Below are positions 17,354 to 26,538 of a DNA stretch of 64,000 nucleotides, in pieces (position 1 is the first letter of the stretch; the number at the start of each line of letters is the position of its first letter). The notes under the pieces were generated by a model. The model made no database searches. It saw nothing but the letters and a program-made list of their open reading frames with translations, and was not told where the DNA came from. The stretch covers positions 1,798,001-1,862,000 of the forward strand of contig NZ_CP180537.1 in NCBI RefSeq assembly GCF_047777955.1, in the 5' to 3' direction. This DNA is from Didemnitutus sp047777955. Its GTDB lineage: Bacteria; Verrucomicrobiota; Verrucomicrobiia; Opitutales; Opitutaceae. The translations under genes were made by a program, and so were the position numbers.

Positions 17354-18967
17354 TCAGTGGGCGGCGGCGGCCGCGTCCTTGTTGCGCCCCTGGCCGAGCA
17401 GGAGCAGCAGCGGCACGGTGGCGATGAAGGCGAGGGCGACGTAGCGGAAGACGTCGGCGAAGGAGAGGAGCAGCGACTGGGCGTTGAGCGCGGAGTCGAT
17501 GAGGCGGAGCGCCTGCTGGTGCGCGCCGACCGGATCGGCGGAGTGGGCGGCGAAGGCGTGCTCGTAGAGCTGCAGGCGCTGGAGCGTGGCCGGGGCGCCG
17601 GCACTGACCTTCTCGGCGAGGATGGCGCGGTGCACGGTCTCGCGGTGGGCGAGGGCGGTGGTGATGAGCGCGATGCCGATGCTGCTGCCCATCTGGCGCG
17701 TCAGATTGTAGAAGCCCGCGCCGGCAGCCACGTCGGTCTTGGGCAGGTTGCCCAGCGTCGCGAGCGACAGGGGCAGGAAGATCATCACGGTGGACAGGCC
17801 GCGCAGCACCAGCGGCCAGAAGAGCGAGCCGGTGCCCGTGTCGGGGTTGATCTGCGCCAGCCACAGCGCGGTGGCGATCATGCCGCTGGCGCCGAGGGCG
17901 ATGAGGAGGCGGGCGTCGTAGCGTCCGCCGATCCGCCCCATGACCAGCATCATGAAGGCCGAGGCCAGGGCGCCGGGCATGAGCAGCAGGCCGCTCTGGG
18001 TGGCGCTGAAGCTCAGGTAGTCCTGCACGAAGATCGGGATGGCGAACATCACGCCGTAGAGACCCATGCCGAGCACGAGCGAGTAGAGGCTGCCGGCGGC
18101 GAGCGAGCGGTGGCGGAGCACGCGGAGGTCGACCGCCGGGTAGTCGATCGAGAGCTCGCGCCAGATGAAGCCGGCGAGGCCGGCCGCGGCGCCGATCGCC
18201 ATGAGGGTGATGAAGCGCGAGCTGAACCAGTCGTCCTGCTGGCCCTCCTCGAGCATGGTCTGGAAGCAGGCCAGGCCGACGGTGAGCAGGCCGATGCCGA
18301 GCCAGTCGACGCGGCCCTGCGCGAGCTCCCCGCGGGTGTCGCGCGGCAGGAACACGAGCGTCATCAGCACCGCGACGATGCCGACCGGCAGGTTGATGAA
18401 GAAGATCCAGCGCCAGCCGAGCGCGTCCGTCAGGTAGCCGCCGAGCACGGGGCCGATGGCGGGGCCGGCGATGACGCCGATGCCGAAGATCGCCTGCGCC
18501 GCCGGCTGCTCCTTCTTGGAGAAGGTCTCGAAGAGTATCGACTGCGCCTTGGCCAGCAGGCCGCCGCCGCACAGGCCCTGCATGATGCGCGCGGCGATCA
18601 GCATGCCCAGGTTGACCGACAGGCCGCACAGGACCGACGACGCGGTGAAGCCCACGAGCGAGAAGAGCAGGTATTGCTTGCGCCCGAAGCGGTCGCTCAG
18701 CCACGCCGTCAGCGGGATCATCACGACGTTGGCGCAGGCGTAGCCGGTGGAGATCCAGCCGACCTCGGAGAGCGTGGCGCCGAGGTTGCCCTGGATGTCG
18801 GGCATGGCGACGTTGACGATGCTGGTATCGATGATCTCCAGCAGCGCGCCGAGCGCGGCGGTGATGGCGATGACCCATTTCAATACGCCGCGCTCCTGCA
18901 GCCGGGCGGCGAGGGGGGAGAGCAGGCGGCGGTCGGAGCCGTAGAGGCCGTGCAGCGCCGCGCTCAT
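17354..18967 (-). CDS. DHA2-family (EmrB/QacA) drug exporter
   Basis: A 537-residue major facilitator with 14 predicted membrane segments. Motif signatures include the helix-1 motif LLEIIDTSIVNVAMPDIQG and the loop 2-3 motif A LSDRFGRKQYL. RIMQGLCGGGLLAKAQS, the motif C GPAIGPVLGGYLTD and GWRWIFFINLPVG follow. All are classic for EmrB. It probably forms a two-membrane pump with the adjacent HlyD-type protein; no TolC gene is nearby. The start forms an ATGA overlap with the TetR gene stop, so regulator, pump and adaptor form one operon. Confidence 0.95.
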   Translation of the reverse strand: MSAALHGLYGSDRRLLSPLAARLQERGVLKWVIAITAALGALLEIIDTSIVNVAMPDIQGNLGATLSEVGWISTGYACANVVMIPLTAWLSDRFGRKQYLLFSLVGFTASSVLCGLSVNLGMLIAARIMQGLCGGGLLAKAQSILFETFSKKEQPAAQAIFGIGVIAGPAIGPVLGGYLTDALGWRWIFFINLPVGIVAVLMTLVFLPRDTRGELAQGRVDWLGIGLLTVGLACFQTMLEEGQQDDWFSSRFITLMAIGAAAGLAGFIWRELSIDYPAVDLRVLRHRSLAAGSLYSLVLGMGLYGVMFAIPIFVQDYLSFSATQSGLLLMPGALASAFMMLVMGRIGGRYDARLLIALGASGMIATALWLAQINPDTGTGSLFWPLVLRGLSTVMIFLPLSLATLGNLPKTDVAAGAGFYNLTRQMGSSIGIALITTALAHRETVHRAILAEKVSAGAPATLQRLQLYEHAFAAHSADPVGAHQQALRLIDSALNAQSLLLSFADVFRYVALAFIATVPLLLLLGQGRNKDAAAAAH

Positions 18968-19587
18968 GACCGGCGGGCGCGTCCGCCCGCGCCGTGCAGG
19001 GTGAGGTCGACGACCCCGGCCAGGTAGTCGGCCGGCGAGTAGTCGAGCTGGACGTGGGGCGTGGCCCGGCGGAGCGCGCCGGTGAAAAGCATGCCGACGA
19101 ACAAGTCCGCGAGCAGGTCGGCGCGCACGTCCGGCGCGAGTTCGCCGGCGGCGCGGGCGCTTTCCAGGCGCTCCTGCAGCGCGGCCTTCAACGGCAGGAA
19201 GATGCCCTTGAACACCGCGCGCTCCTGCCGGCAATGGTGGTGGTGGATCTCGCCCAGCATGGTGCGGATGAGCGGCAGGTTCTCCGTGAATAGCCGGTCG
19301 TAGACCGCCGCCGTCGCCTGCAGGTCGGCGCGCAGGTCGCCGGTCGGAGCGGGCGCCTGCGGCTGCTGGCCCTCGCCCTCGCGGCCGAAATTCCGCGCGA
19401 CCACCGCGGCGATCAGGCGGTCCTTGGTCTGGAAGTGCCGGAAGAGCGTGACCTCGTTGACCCCCGCCTCGCGCGCGATCTCGCGCGTCGTGGAGCCGTT
19501 GAGGCCGTCGCGGGCGATGACGCGCGCCGCCGCTTCGAGGAGTCGTTCCCGGGTGTCCGGGGTGGAGGGCGAGGCGGCGGCTTGCAT
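18964..19587 (-). CDS. TetR family repressor of the efflux operon
   Basis: A 207-residue regulator. The N-terminal helix-turn-helix reads RERLLEAAARVIARDGLNG, then STTREIAREAGVNEVTLFRHF, the canonical TetR_N pattern. The C-terminal ligand domain is diverged and contains an unusual HHHHC cluster (EIHHHHCRQER) that might bind a metal; this is a guess. It is first in the operon and sits against a palindromic operator that touches its own start codon. It therefore probably represses itself and the downstream exporter and adaptor until a drug-like ligand binds. Confidence 0.93.
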   Translation of the reverse strand: MQAAASPSTPDTRERLLEAAARVIARDGLNGSTTREIAREAGVNEVTLFRHFQTKDRLIAAVVARNFGREGEGQQPQAPAPTGDLRADLQATAAVYDRLFTENLPLIRTMLGEIHHHHCRQERAVFKGIFLPLKAALQERLESARAAGELAPDVRADLLADLFVGMLFTGALRRATPHVQLDYSPADYLAGVVDLTLHGAGGRARRS

Positions 19588-19603
19588 GCAAGTAACTACT
19601 TGC
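19581..19603. promoter_or_regulatory. Overlapping palindromic operator for the TetR repressor
   Basis: GCAAGTA-AC-TACTTGC (19588-19603) is a perfect 7-bp inverted repeat with a 2-bp spacer. It overlaps CTTGCATGCAAG (19581-19592), a perfect 12-bp palindrome that contains the tetR start codon. The TTGC/GCAA half-site thus occurs three times in 23 bp. Position and symmetry strongly suggest the TetR binding site. It could also affect the divergent recN, whose start is 137 bases away. Confidence 0.75.
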
Positions 19604-19740
19604 ACACATTGGCAGGGTCGCAAGCGGGATTTCCGCCCGCCGCCGCGGCCGGGCCGCAACTGGCTGGCGGCCAAGGCGAAAAATGTCGCCCCGGCGACAC
19701 GCCGCTTGAAACCCGCCGCTTTTGTGCGACGCTGCGCCGC

Positions 19741-21404
19741 ATGCTGCAGTCCCTCCGCATCCGCAACCTCGCGCTGCTCGAAGCCGTCGAGCTGGAGTTC
19801 GATGGCGGGTTCACGGCAGTCACGGGCGAGACCGGCGCCGGCAAGAGCATCCTGCTCGGCGCGCTCTCCCTGCTTGCCGGGGCGCGGGCGGACAAGACCA
19901 TCATCCGCCAGGGCGCGGCGGCCTGCGAGGTGGAGGCGGCGCTGTTCTTCGCCGACGCGCGCAAGCTCGACGCGGCGCTGGAGGCGCTGAACCTGCCGCC
20001 CTGCGACGACGGCCTGCTGATCCTCAAGCGCAGCGTGCCGCGCGACAAGGCGCCGAAGATTTCCGTCAACGGCTCGCTGGCGACGCTGAGCGCGCTGCAG
20101 GCGCTGGGCGAGCAATGGATCGATTTCCACGGCCCGGGCGAACCGCGCCGCTTGCTCAAGGACGGCGGCCAGCGCGAGCTCCTCGATCTCTTCGCGAAGA
20201 ACGACGACGCGCGCGCCCGCTACGCGGCGGCCTACGGCGAGTGGCGGCGGCTCAGCGAAGAACGCGAGCGCCTGCTCGGCGCGGACAAGCTCTCGCCGGA
20301 CCAGATCGAGTTTCTGCGGGCGCAGCTGAAGAAGTTCGACGCGCTCGAGCTCACCGACGAGGCCATCGCGGCGCTCGAGCGGGATTTCACGCGCCAGCAG
20401 AGCGCGCAGGAGATTGTGCAGCTCGCGGCCGGGCTCAGCACCGGCCTGAGCGGCGAGGACGGCGTGCTCGGGCGCGTCGCGGCGCTGCTGCGCGAGGCGC
20501 GGCAGCTGGAGTCGTTTGACGCGGCGAGCCGGGCGCTGGCGGACCGGCTGCAATCGGTCTCGGTCGAACTGGGCGATCTCGACGCCGAATTCTCGGCGCT
20601 GGCGACCTCGCTGAATTTCGACGCGGAGCAAGCCGAGCTGCTGCAGGAAAAAATGAACAGCTGGCTCGACCTGAAGCGCCGCCACGGCGCCAAGCTCGAG
20701 GCCGTCATCGCGGCCCGCGAGGAGATGCGGCGCCGGCTGGAGTTGCAGGGCGACGTCGAGGGCTCGCTGGCGAAACTCGAGAAACAGATCGGCGACGCGC
20801 TGAAAGCCGCGAAGAAGGCCGCCGCCGAGCTCCGCGCCACGCGCGAGAAGGCCGGCAGCCAGCTCGAGCGCGCGGCGGCGAAGGTGATCGTCCAGCTCGG
20901 TTTCAAGAAGGCGGATTTCCGCGTGCGGTTCTCGGCCCTGCCGGAACTGGCGGCGCACGGCGACACCGGCGTGGAGTTCCTGTTTTCCCCAACGTCGGCG
21001 AGGCGCCGTTGCCGCTCAGCCGCATCGCCTCGAGCGGCGAGCTCGCGCGCGTGATGCTGGCGCTCAAGACCGTGCTCGCGGCGATCGACGACGTGCCGCT
21101 GCTGGTGTTCGACGAGGTCGACGCCAACGTCGGCGGCGAGATCGGCCGCATCGTGGGTGAGAAGATGGCCGACATCGCGGCCAAGCACCAGGTGCTCTGC
21201 GTCACGCACCTCCCGCAGGTCGCGGCGCAGGCGACCAACCACCTCGTCGTGACCAAGGACCAGAGTGGCGACCGCGCCTCGGTCGCCATCGAGCCGATCC
21301 ACACCAGCCGCAAGCAGCGCGTCGGCGAGCTCGCCCGCATGCTCGGCGACCGCAACGCCAAGAGCGCCCTCGCGCACGCCGAGGAGCTGCTGGGGAAGAA
21401 GTGA
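19741..21404 (+). CDS. recN: DNA repair protein RecN, one frameshift
   Basis: An SMC-like ATPase of double-strand-break repair, about 554 residues once corrected. The start MLQSLRIRNLALLEAVELEF and Walker A GETGAGKSILLGALSLL are typical. The central part is coiled coil (about 150-370). The C-terminal lobe has SRIASSGELARVMLALK (ABC signature) and LLVFDEVDANVGGEIG (Walker B), then VTHLPQVAAQA. The frame breaks near 20987: reading FLFSPNVGEAPLPLSRI needs one more C in a CCCC run. As RecN is broadly conserved and both halves are intact, a sequence error is the simplest explanation. Confidence 0.92.
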
Positions 21405-21486
21405 GGCCCGGCCGCCAGCGGCCCGGGAGGAAGCGACCGGCCGGCCGCGCCAGTAGCGGACGTTGCTCCGACGCTTAGGCCGGGAC

Positions 21487-22734
21487 ATGACAGAAAACGC
21501 CCGCGCCTCCCGGCTCGCTTTTGCGGCCGGGGCTCTCTGTTATGACGCCGTGTCCGAGTCCCTCCATGCCTTCGCGCGTCGCCTCGCGACGATGCGCCCC
21601 TCCACGATCCGCGAAATCCTGAAAGTCACGGCGCAGCCCGACGTGATTTCCTTCGCCGGCGGCCTGCCGGCCCCGGAGCTGTTTCCCGTCGCCGAGGTCC
21701 GGGCCGCGGCCGATGCCGTGCTGGTCAAGGAAGGCAGCCAGGCGCTGCAATACGGCCCGAGCGAGGGCTACATGCCGCTGCGCGAGTGGATCGCCGCCGA
21801 GATGGGCGCGCGCGGCATCGCGGCGCAGCGCGAGGACGTCCTCGTCACCAACGGCTCGCAGCAAGTCCTCGATCTCGCGGGCAAGCTTTTCCTCGACGCC
21901 GGCGACGTCGTGCTGACGGAGAACCCGACCTACCTCGCGGCCATCCAGGCCTTCCAGACCTTCGAGGCGAAGTTCGTCGGCGTGCCGACGGACGAGCACG
22001 GCCTCATTCCCGAGGCGCTGCCGGAGCTGATCAAGCAGCACCGCCCGAAGTTCCTCTACACCATCCCGAGCTTCCAGAACCCGACCGGCATCACGCTCAC
22101 CGCCGAGCGCCGCCGGAAGCTCGCCGAGATTGCCGCGCGCGAGGGCCTGTGGGTGATCGAGGACGACCCCTACGGCAAGCTGCGCTACCGCGGCGTGGAC
22201 GTGGCGCCGATCAAGCACTGGGACACGGCCGGCCGCGTCATCTACGTCAGCACGTTCTCGAAGACCATCGCGCCGGGCTTTCGCCTCGGGTGGGTCGTGG
22301 CGCCGGCGGAAGTGTTCAATCGCATGCTGATCCTCAAGCAGGCGTCTGACCTGCACACGTCGAGCTTCGACCAGCGCGTGGCCTTCGGCTACCTCAGCAG
22401 CGGTAAGCAGCCGGAGCACCTGGAGAAAATCCGCCGCGCCTACGGCGAGCGCTTCGGCATCCTCGATGCCGCGCTGCGCGAGCAGCTGCCTGCCGGCTAC
22501 TCGTGGACGAAGCCCGAGGGCGGCATGTTCCTCTGGGTGACCGGGCCGGCCGACCTCGATGCGCTGAAGCTCCTCGAGCGCGCCATCGCGCAGAAAGTGG
22601 CCTTCGTGCCCGGCCGCGACTTCTTCCCCGGCGACGGCGGCAAGAACCACCTGCGCCTGAATTTCTCCAACTCCACGCCCGAGCGCCTGCGCGAAGGCGT
22701 GCGCCGGCTGGCGGCGCTGTGCCGGACGTTTTGA
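21487..22734 (+). CDS. PLP-dependent class I/II aminotransferase (2-aminoadipate transaminase-like)
   Basis: About 415 residues. The pattern MRPSTIREILKVTAQPDVISFAGG is typical of the LysN/MocR-like aminotransferase group that acts on 2-aminoadipate, aromatic or branched substrates. YTIPSFQNPTGIT, VIEDDPYGKLRY and the PLP-lysine motif STFSKTIAPGFRLGW then follow. The specific amino acid cannot be set from sequence. The start is uncertain: ATG 21487, GTG 21550 and ATG 21591 are possible, and the segment SLHAFARRLATMRPS favours one of the first two. It follows recN after 82 bases. Confidence 0.9.
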   Translation: MTENARASRLAFAAGALCYDAVSESLHAFARRLATMRPSTIREILKVTAQPDVISFAGGLPAPELFPVAEVRAAADAVLVKEGSQALQYGPSEGYMPLREWIAAEMGARGIAAQREDVLVTNGSQQVLDLAGKLFLDAGDVVLTENPTYLAAIQAFQTFEAKFVGVPTDEHGLIPEALPELIKQHRPKFLYTIPSFQNPTGITLTAERRRKLAEIAAREGLWVIEDDPYGKLRYRGVDVAPIKHWDTAGRVIYVSTFSKTIAPGFRLGWVVAPAEVFNRMLILKQASDLHTSSFDQRVAFGYLSSGKQPEHLEKIRRAYGERFGILDAALREQLPAGYSWTKPEGGMFLWVTGPADLDALKLLERAIAQKVAFVPGRDFFPGDGGKNHLRLNFSNSTPERLREGVRRLAALCRTF

Positions 22735-22742
22735 GGGAGAAC

Positions 22743-23032
22743 AACGAAACACACTAAATCCACGAAAAGGAACTGACTGAGATCAGGCGCCCGGTGGCAT
22801 CCTTCGCTTCGCGCAACGGTTATTGTCCAGAAGAACTCCCGCGAATTGGGCGAATGGCCGCGAATTCAAAGGGAAGAAATTCTCCGCTCGGTTGACGGTG
22901 CCGATCGATGGCTCCGAAGATCGCGACTTTATTCGCGAGAATTCGCGACATTCGCGGGCGATTGTATGGGACCGTATCAGGTGACTCGCCTCGAGGGTTG
23001 AGCTCTTTTCGTGTCTTTCGTGTGTTTCGTGG
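22743..23032. repeat. Composite nested inverted-repeat element (MITE-like)
   Basis: The 312-base gap between the aminotransferase and ThuA genes has no ORF. It is bounded by an imperfect inverted repeat of about 29 bp: CGAAACACAC and CACGAAAAG on the left (22743-22770), the complement at 23003-23032 on the right. Inside lies a second inverted pair built from GCGAATT/CGCGAATTC-like words (22839-22868 and 22931-22960). The base composition is lower in GC than the surroundings. It resembles a non-autonomous repeated element; no transposase is present. Confidence 0.6.
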
Positions 23033-23046
23033 TTACTAAAATCTCC

Positions 23047-23997
23047 ATGCCTCGCCTCCAATTCCTCTGCTCGCGGCTGCTCGCCGCGTTTCTCCTGATG
23101 ACTGCCTTTTTTTCCGCTGCGCGCGCGAGCGATGCGGCCGCGCGGCCGCTGCGCGTGCTGTTCTTCTCCAAGTCGGCCAACTTCGAGCACTCGGTCGTGA
23201 AGCGCGTGAACGGCCAGCCGAGCTGGGCGGAGCAGGTCCTCGGCGAACTGGGGAGGAAGCGCGGCTACGAATTCACCTTCACGAAGGACGGCACGCAGAT
23301 CACGCCGGAGTTTCTGGAGAAATTCGACGTCCTGTTCTTCTACACCTGCGGTTTCTTCACCAGCGCCGTGCCGAACGTTGACGGCCAGCCGCCCGTGACC
23401 GAGGCCGGCCTGCAGGCCGTCTACGCGGCGGTCGCGGCGGGCAAGGGCTTCGTCGGCTGCCACAGCACCGCCGACTGCCTGCACACCGGCGAGCAGCCGC
23501 AGGTGAAGTTCCAGTTCGAGCCGGGCCGCTGGGTGACGCACGGCGAGAAGTCCCATCCCTGGGTGCGCTTCCTCGGCGGCGAGTTCATCCGCCACGGCAA
23601 GCAGCAGGCGACGGCGATCCGCGTGGTGGCGCCGGATTTTCCCGGGCTGCAGGCGCTGCCGGCGACGACGCGTTTCGCGGAGGAGTGGTATTCGCTCAAG
23701 GACTTCGCACCCGACCTGCACGTCCTCCAGGTGCAGGAGACCGCGGGCATGGAAGGGCTCGAATACCAGCGCGCGGCCTACCCATGCACCTGGGCGCGGA
23801 TGCACGGCCAGGGGCGCGTCTTCTACACCTCGCTCGGCCACCGCGAGGACGTGTGGGCGTCGGAGTATTTCCAGGCGACGATCGCGGCCGGAATCGACTG
23901 GGCCGGCCGGCGCACCGCGGCGGACCTGACGCCGAACCTGGCGCGCGTCGCCCCCGGCCACGCCGAGCTGCCGCCGCTGCCGCCGGACGCGAAGTAG
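23047..23997 (+). CDS. Exported ThuA-like domain protein
   Basis: A 316-residue protein with a signal peptide (about 1-25, ending ARAS) and one ThuA (trehalose utilisation-like, class I glutamine-amidotransferase-like fold) domain. Seen features are RVLFFSKSANFEHS, DVLFFYTCGFF, GKGFVGCHSTADCLHTG, EFIRHGKQQ, and late YPCTWARMHGQGRVFYTSLGHREDVW, a segment conserved in this family. In Planctomycetota and Verrucomicrobiota such proteins are common secreted putative sugar-processing proteins without a defined reaction. The start ATG lies just 14 bases after the repeat element, so that element probably contains or replaces its promoter. Confidence 0.88.
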   Translation: MPRLQFLCSRLLAAFLLMTAFFSAARASDAAARPLRVLFFSKSANFEHSVVKRVNGQPSWAEQVLGELGRKRGYEFTFTKDGTQITPEFLEKFDVLFFYTCGFFTSAVPNVDGQPPVTEAGLQAVYAAVAAGKGFVGCHSTADCLHTGEQPQVKFQFEPGRWVTHGEKSHPWVRFLGGEFIRHGKQQATAIRVVAPDFPGLQALPATTRFAEEWYSLKDFAPDLHVLQVQETAGMEGLEYQRAAYPCTWARMHGQGRVFYTSLGHREDVWASEYFQATIAAGIDWAGRRTAADLTPNLARVAPGHAELPPLPPDAK

Positions 23998-24010
23998 GCG
24001 GCCGCGCGCA

Positions 24011-24049
24011 TCGAGTGCCGCGACCAAGGTCGCTCCCACAAAAACAACC
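24011..24049 (-). repeat. REP-like palindrome (GTGGGAGCGACC type)
   Basis: On the minus strand GTGGGA precedes a GCGACC/GGTCGC hairpin with an AA/TT loop. This is the head-plus-hairpin layout of REP sequences. It lies just after the ThuA gene and could serve as a transcript end. Confidence 0.6.
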
Positions 24050-24055
24050 TGAAGC

Positions 24056-24141
24056 GGGGTAGGGGCCGTTGTCCCCAACGGCCCTCAGGCCCTCCACTCG
24101 CGGCGCGCCAAAAGGGCGGTTAATGGCAACCGCCCCTACCG
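24056..24141. repeat. Inverted pair of GTAGGGG-headed REP elements (BIME-like)
   Basis: A plus-strand copy GGTAGGGGCCGTT-loop-AACGGCC (hairpin arms 24064-24070 and 24077-24083) faces a minus-strand copy whose hairpin arms are GGGCGGTT (24114-24121) and AACCGCCC (24128-24135), ending CTACC. Each hairpin is preceded by GTAG at its foot, as in REPs mobilised by RAYT transposases. The same pair architecture occurs inside hypC. No protein is encoded in this 285-base gap before hypE. Confidence 0.7.
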
Positions 24142-24285
24142 GAGTCGGCCCCGAGCGCGAAGTTTGCCTGGTGGGGCGCCCCGGACCATAGGGTCGCTGC
24201 GCGCCGGCAAACCATGCGCAATGCACGCCACGGGCTGCGCACGAAACAGCCTCGGGTTTTCGCGGTGGAGTTCTAGGCTGCCGGC

Positions 24286-25359
24286 ATGAGTTCCGCCGGT
24301 CCCACGCCTTCCGGTTTCACGACCTGTCCGGTGCCGTTGCCGCACAAGACGGAAATCACGGTCGGTCACGGCGGTGGCGGCAAGCTCACGCAGGACCTGA
24401 TCGACGCGGTGTTCCGTCCGGCCTTCGCCAACGCGGCGCTCGAGGCGCAGCACGACGGCGCGCTGCTCAACTTCCCCGGCGGCGGGCGGCTGGCCTTCAC
24501 GACCGATTCGCACGTGGTGAGCCCGCTGTTTTTCCCCGGCGGCGACATCGGCAAGATCGCGGTCAACGGCACGGTGAACGACCTCTGCATGTGCGGGGCG
24601 ATGCCGCTGTGGCTGAGCGCGGGCTTCATCCTCGAGGAGGGCTTTCCCGTCGAGACGCTGCGGAAGATCGTCGCGTCGATGCAGGAGGCCGCCGAGCGCG
24701 CGAACGTCGCGATCGTCACCGGCGACACGAAGGTCGTCGAGCGCGGCAAAGGCGACGGCCTCTACGTCACGACCGCGGGTGTCGGCGTGATCGAGACCCC
24801 GCTGACCGTCGCGCCGACGAGCGTGCGCGCGGGCGACGCCATCGTGCTCAGCGGCGACCTCGGCCGGCACGGCATGGCGATCATGGCCACGCGCGCCAAC
24901 CTGAGCTTCGAGAGCGAGATCACGAGCGATTGCGCCCCGCTCGTGGCGCCGGTGCAGGCGCTGCTCGCGGCGGGTCTGGAAATCCACTGCCTGCGCGACC
25001 TCACGCGTGGCGGCCTGGCGACGTCGCTCGTGGAAATCGCCGAGCAGGCAAAGCTCGCGCTCGCGATCGACGCCGCGAAGGTGCCGGTGAGCGAGATGGT
25101 GCAGGGCGCCTGCGAGATCCTCGGCCTCGATCCGCTCTACGTGGCGAACGAGGGCCGCTTCGTCTGCATCTTGCCCGAAACGCAGGCCGCGCAGGCGGTC
25201 GAGCTCATCAACCGCACCGCGACCGACAACGCCGGGGCCGCGACGATCATCGGCAAGGTGAAGCCCGGCCCCGCCGGCCAGGTGACGCAGCGCAGCGTGA
25301 TCGGCGCCGAGCGCATCGTCGACCGCCTCAGCGGCGAACAGCTGCCGCGGATTTGCTGA
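24286..25359 (+). CDS. hypE: HypE, carbamoyl dehydratase for hydrogenase CN ligands
   Basis: A 357-residue protein of the PurM/AIR-synthase fold. HypE takes the carbamoyl group from HypF on its C-terminal cysteine and dehydrates it to a thiocyanate that supplies the CN ligands of the NiFe site. The end of the protein reads LPRIC, the essential C-terminal Cys motif. VGHGGGGKLTQDLI near residue 27, DSHVVSPLFFPGG, GDIGKIAVNGTVNDLCMCGA and RDLTRGGLATSLVEIA are all family hallmarks. It is convergent with hypD, while the other hyp genes lie on the opposite strand, so it must be expressed from its own promoter. Confidence 0.97.
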   Translation: MSSAGPTPSGFTTCPVPLPHKTEITVGHGGGGKLTQDLIDAVFRPAFANAALEAQHDGALLNFPGGGRLAFTTDSHVVSPLFFPGGDIGKIAVNGTVNDLCMCGAMPLWLSAGFILEEGFPVETLRKIVASMQEAAERANVAIVTGDTKVVERGKGDGLYVTTAGVGVIETPLTVAPTSVRAGDAIVLSGDLGRHGMAIMATRANLSFESEITSDCAPLVAPVQALLAAGLEIHCLRDLTRGGLATSLVEIAEQAKLALAIDAAKVPVSEMVQGACEILGLDPLYVANEGRFVCILPETQAAQAVELINRTATDNAGAATIIGKVKPGPAGQVTQRSVIGAERIVDRLSGEQLPRIC

Positions 25360-25387
25360 GCGGAGGCGCGATGCGGCACGCGTTTGC

Positions 25388-25413
25388 GGCGGGGTTCGGA
25401 GACCCCGCCCTAC
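25388..25413 (-). repeat. REP-like hairpin with GTAG head between hypE and hypD
   Basis: On the minus strand GTAG is followed by a GGCGGGGT/ACCCCGCC hairpin. It sits in the 72-base convergent gap between hypE and hypD, where it could act as a bidirectional terminator. Confidence 0.6.
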
Positions 25414-25431
25414 AACAGACGATGCGGGCAA

Positions 25432-26538
25432 TCAGGTCGCGGCGGGTTCCAGCGTGCGGCTGCGGTAGCGGTAATAGGCGGCGCAGGCGCCTTCGCTGCT
25501 GACCATCGGGGCGCCGAGCGGGTGCTCGGGTTTGCAGCGGGTGCCGAAGGCGGGGCAGTCGTGCGGCTTCTTCACGCCGCGCATGATCTCGCCGCTGATG
25601 CACTCGGTGCAGCCGTGGTCGGCGGTGGTCGTGAGCGGGAAGCGTTTCGCGGCGTCGTAGGCGGCGTATTTCGCGCGGACGGCGAGACCGCTTTGCGGGA
25701 TGACACCAATGCCGCGCCAGTCGCGGTCGGCGACTTCGAAGACGGTTTCGACGATCGTGCGCGCGTGCGTGTTGCCCTCGGTGCGGACGGCGCGGGAGTA
25801 GGCGTTCTCCACCTCGGCGCGGCCGGACTCGAGCTGTTTCACGCAGAGCAGGATACCCTCGAGGATGTCGACGGGCTCGAAGCCGGTGATGATGATCGGC
25901 GCGCCGTATTCCTTCGCGATCGGGCCGTATTCCTCGACGCCCATGATCGTGCAGACGTGGCCGGCGGCGAGGAAGCCCTGCACGCGGTTGTCGGGCGAGC
26001 CGAGGATGGCGCGCATCGCGGGCGGCACGAGGACGTGCGAGGTGAGAATGGAGAAATTCTTCACGCCGTCGCGCTCGGCGAGGAGCACGGACATGGCGTT
26101 GGCGGGTGCGGTGGTCTCGAAGCCGACGGCGAAGAACACGACCGGCTTCGTCGGGTTGGCCTTGGCGATGCCGACGGCGTCGAGGGGCGAGTAGACGATG
26201 CGGACGTCGCCGCCGCGAGCCTTGGCGGTGAGGAGGTCGATGCCGTTGCCGGGCACGCGCAGCATGTCGCCGAACGAGCAGAGGATCGCGCCGTGCTTCA
26301 GGGTGAGCTCGACGGCCTGGTCGATGAGGTCGGCGCTGGTGACGCAGACGGGGCAGCCGGGGCCGTGGACGAGCGTGATGTTTTTCGGGAGGAGATCGTC
26401 GAGGCCGAACTTCACGATGGCGTGCGTCTGGCCGCCGCAGATTTCCATGATCGTCCACGGACGCGTGGTGACGCGCGCGATGGCGTCGGCGAGTTTGCGG
26501 ACGAGCGCGGCGTCGCGGTATTCGTCGACGTATTTCAT
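25432..26538 (-). CDS. hypD: HypD, Fe(CN)2CO assembly protein
   Basis: A 368-residue scaffold that, with HypC, builds the iron-dicyanide-carbonyl unit of [NiFe] hydrogenases. Conserved features are present: EICGGQTHAIVKFG with Cys near residue 38, HGPGCPVCVT (substrate-iron cysteines), SFGDMLRVPG, FFAVGFETTAPANA, and the C-terminal 4Fe-4S region DHGCTECISGEIMRGVKKPHDCPAFGTRC. It starts inside the hypC stop (ATGA), giving translational coupling with its direct partner. Acts in the cytoplasm. Confidence 0.97.
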   Translation of the reverse strand: MKYVDEYRDAALVRKLADAIARVTTRPWTIMEICGGQTHAIVKFGLDDLLPKNITLVHGPGCPVCVTSADLIDQAVELTLKHGAILCSFGDMLRVPGNGIDLLTAKARGGDVRIVYSPLDAVGIAKANPTKPVVFFAVGFETTAPANAMSVLLAERDGVKNFSILTSHVLVPPAMRAILGSPDNRVQGFLAAGHVCTIMGVEEYGPIAKEYGAPIIITGFEPVDILEGILLCVKQLESGRAEVENAYSRAVRTEGNTHARTIVETVFEVADRDWRGIGVIPQSGLAVRAKYAAYDAAKRFPLTTTADHGCTECISGEIMRGVKKPHDCPAFGTRCKPEHPLGAPMVSSEGACAAYYRYRSRTLEPAAT

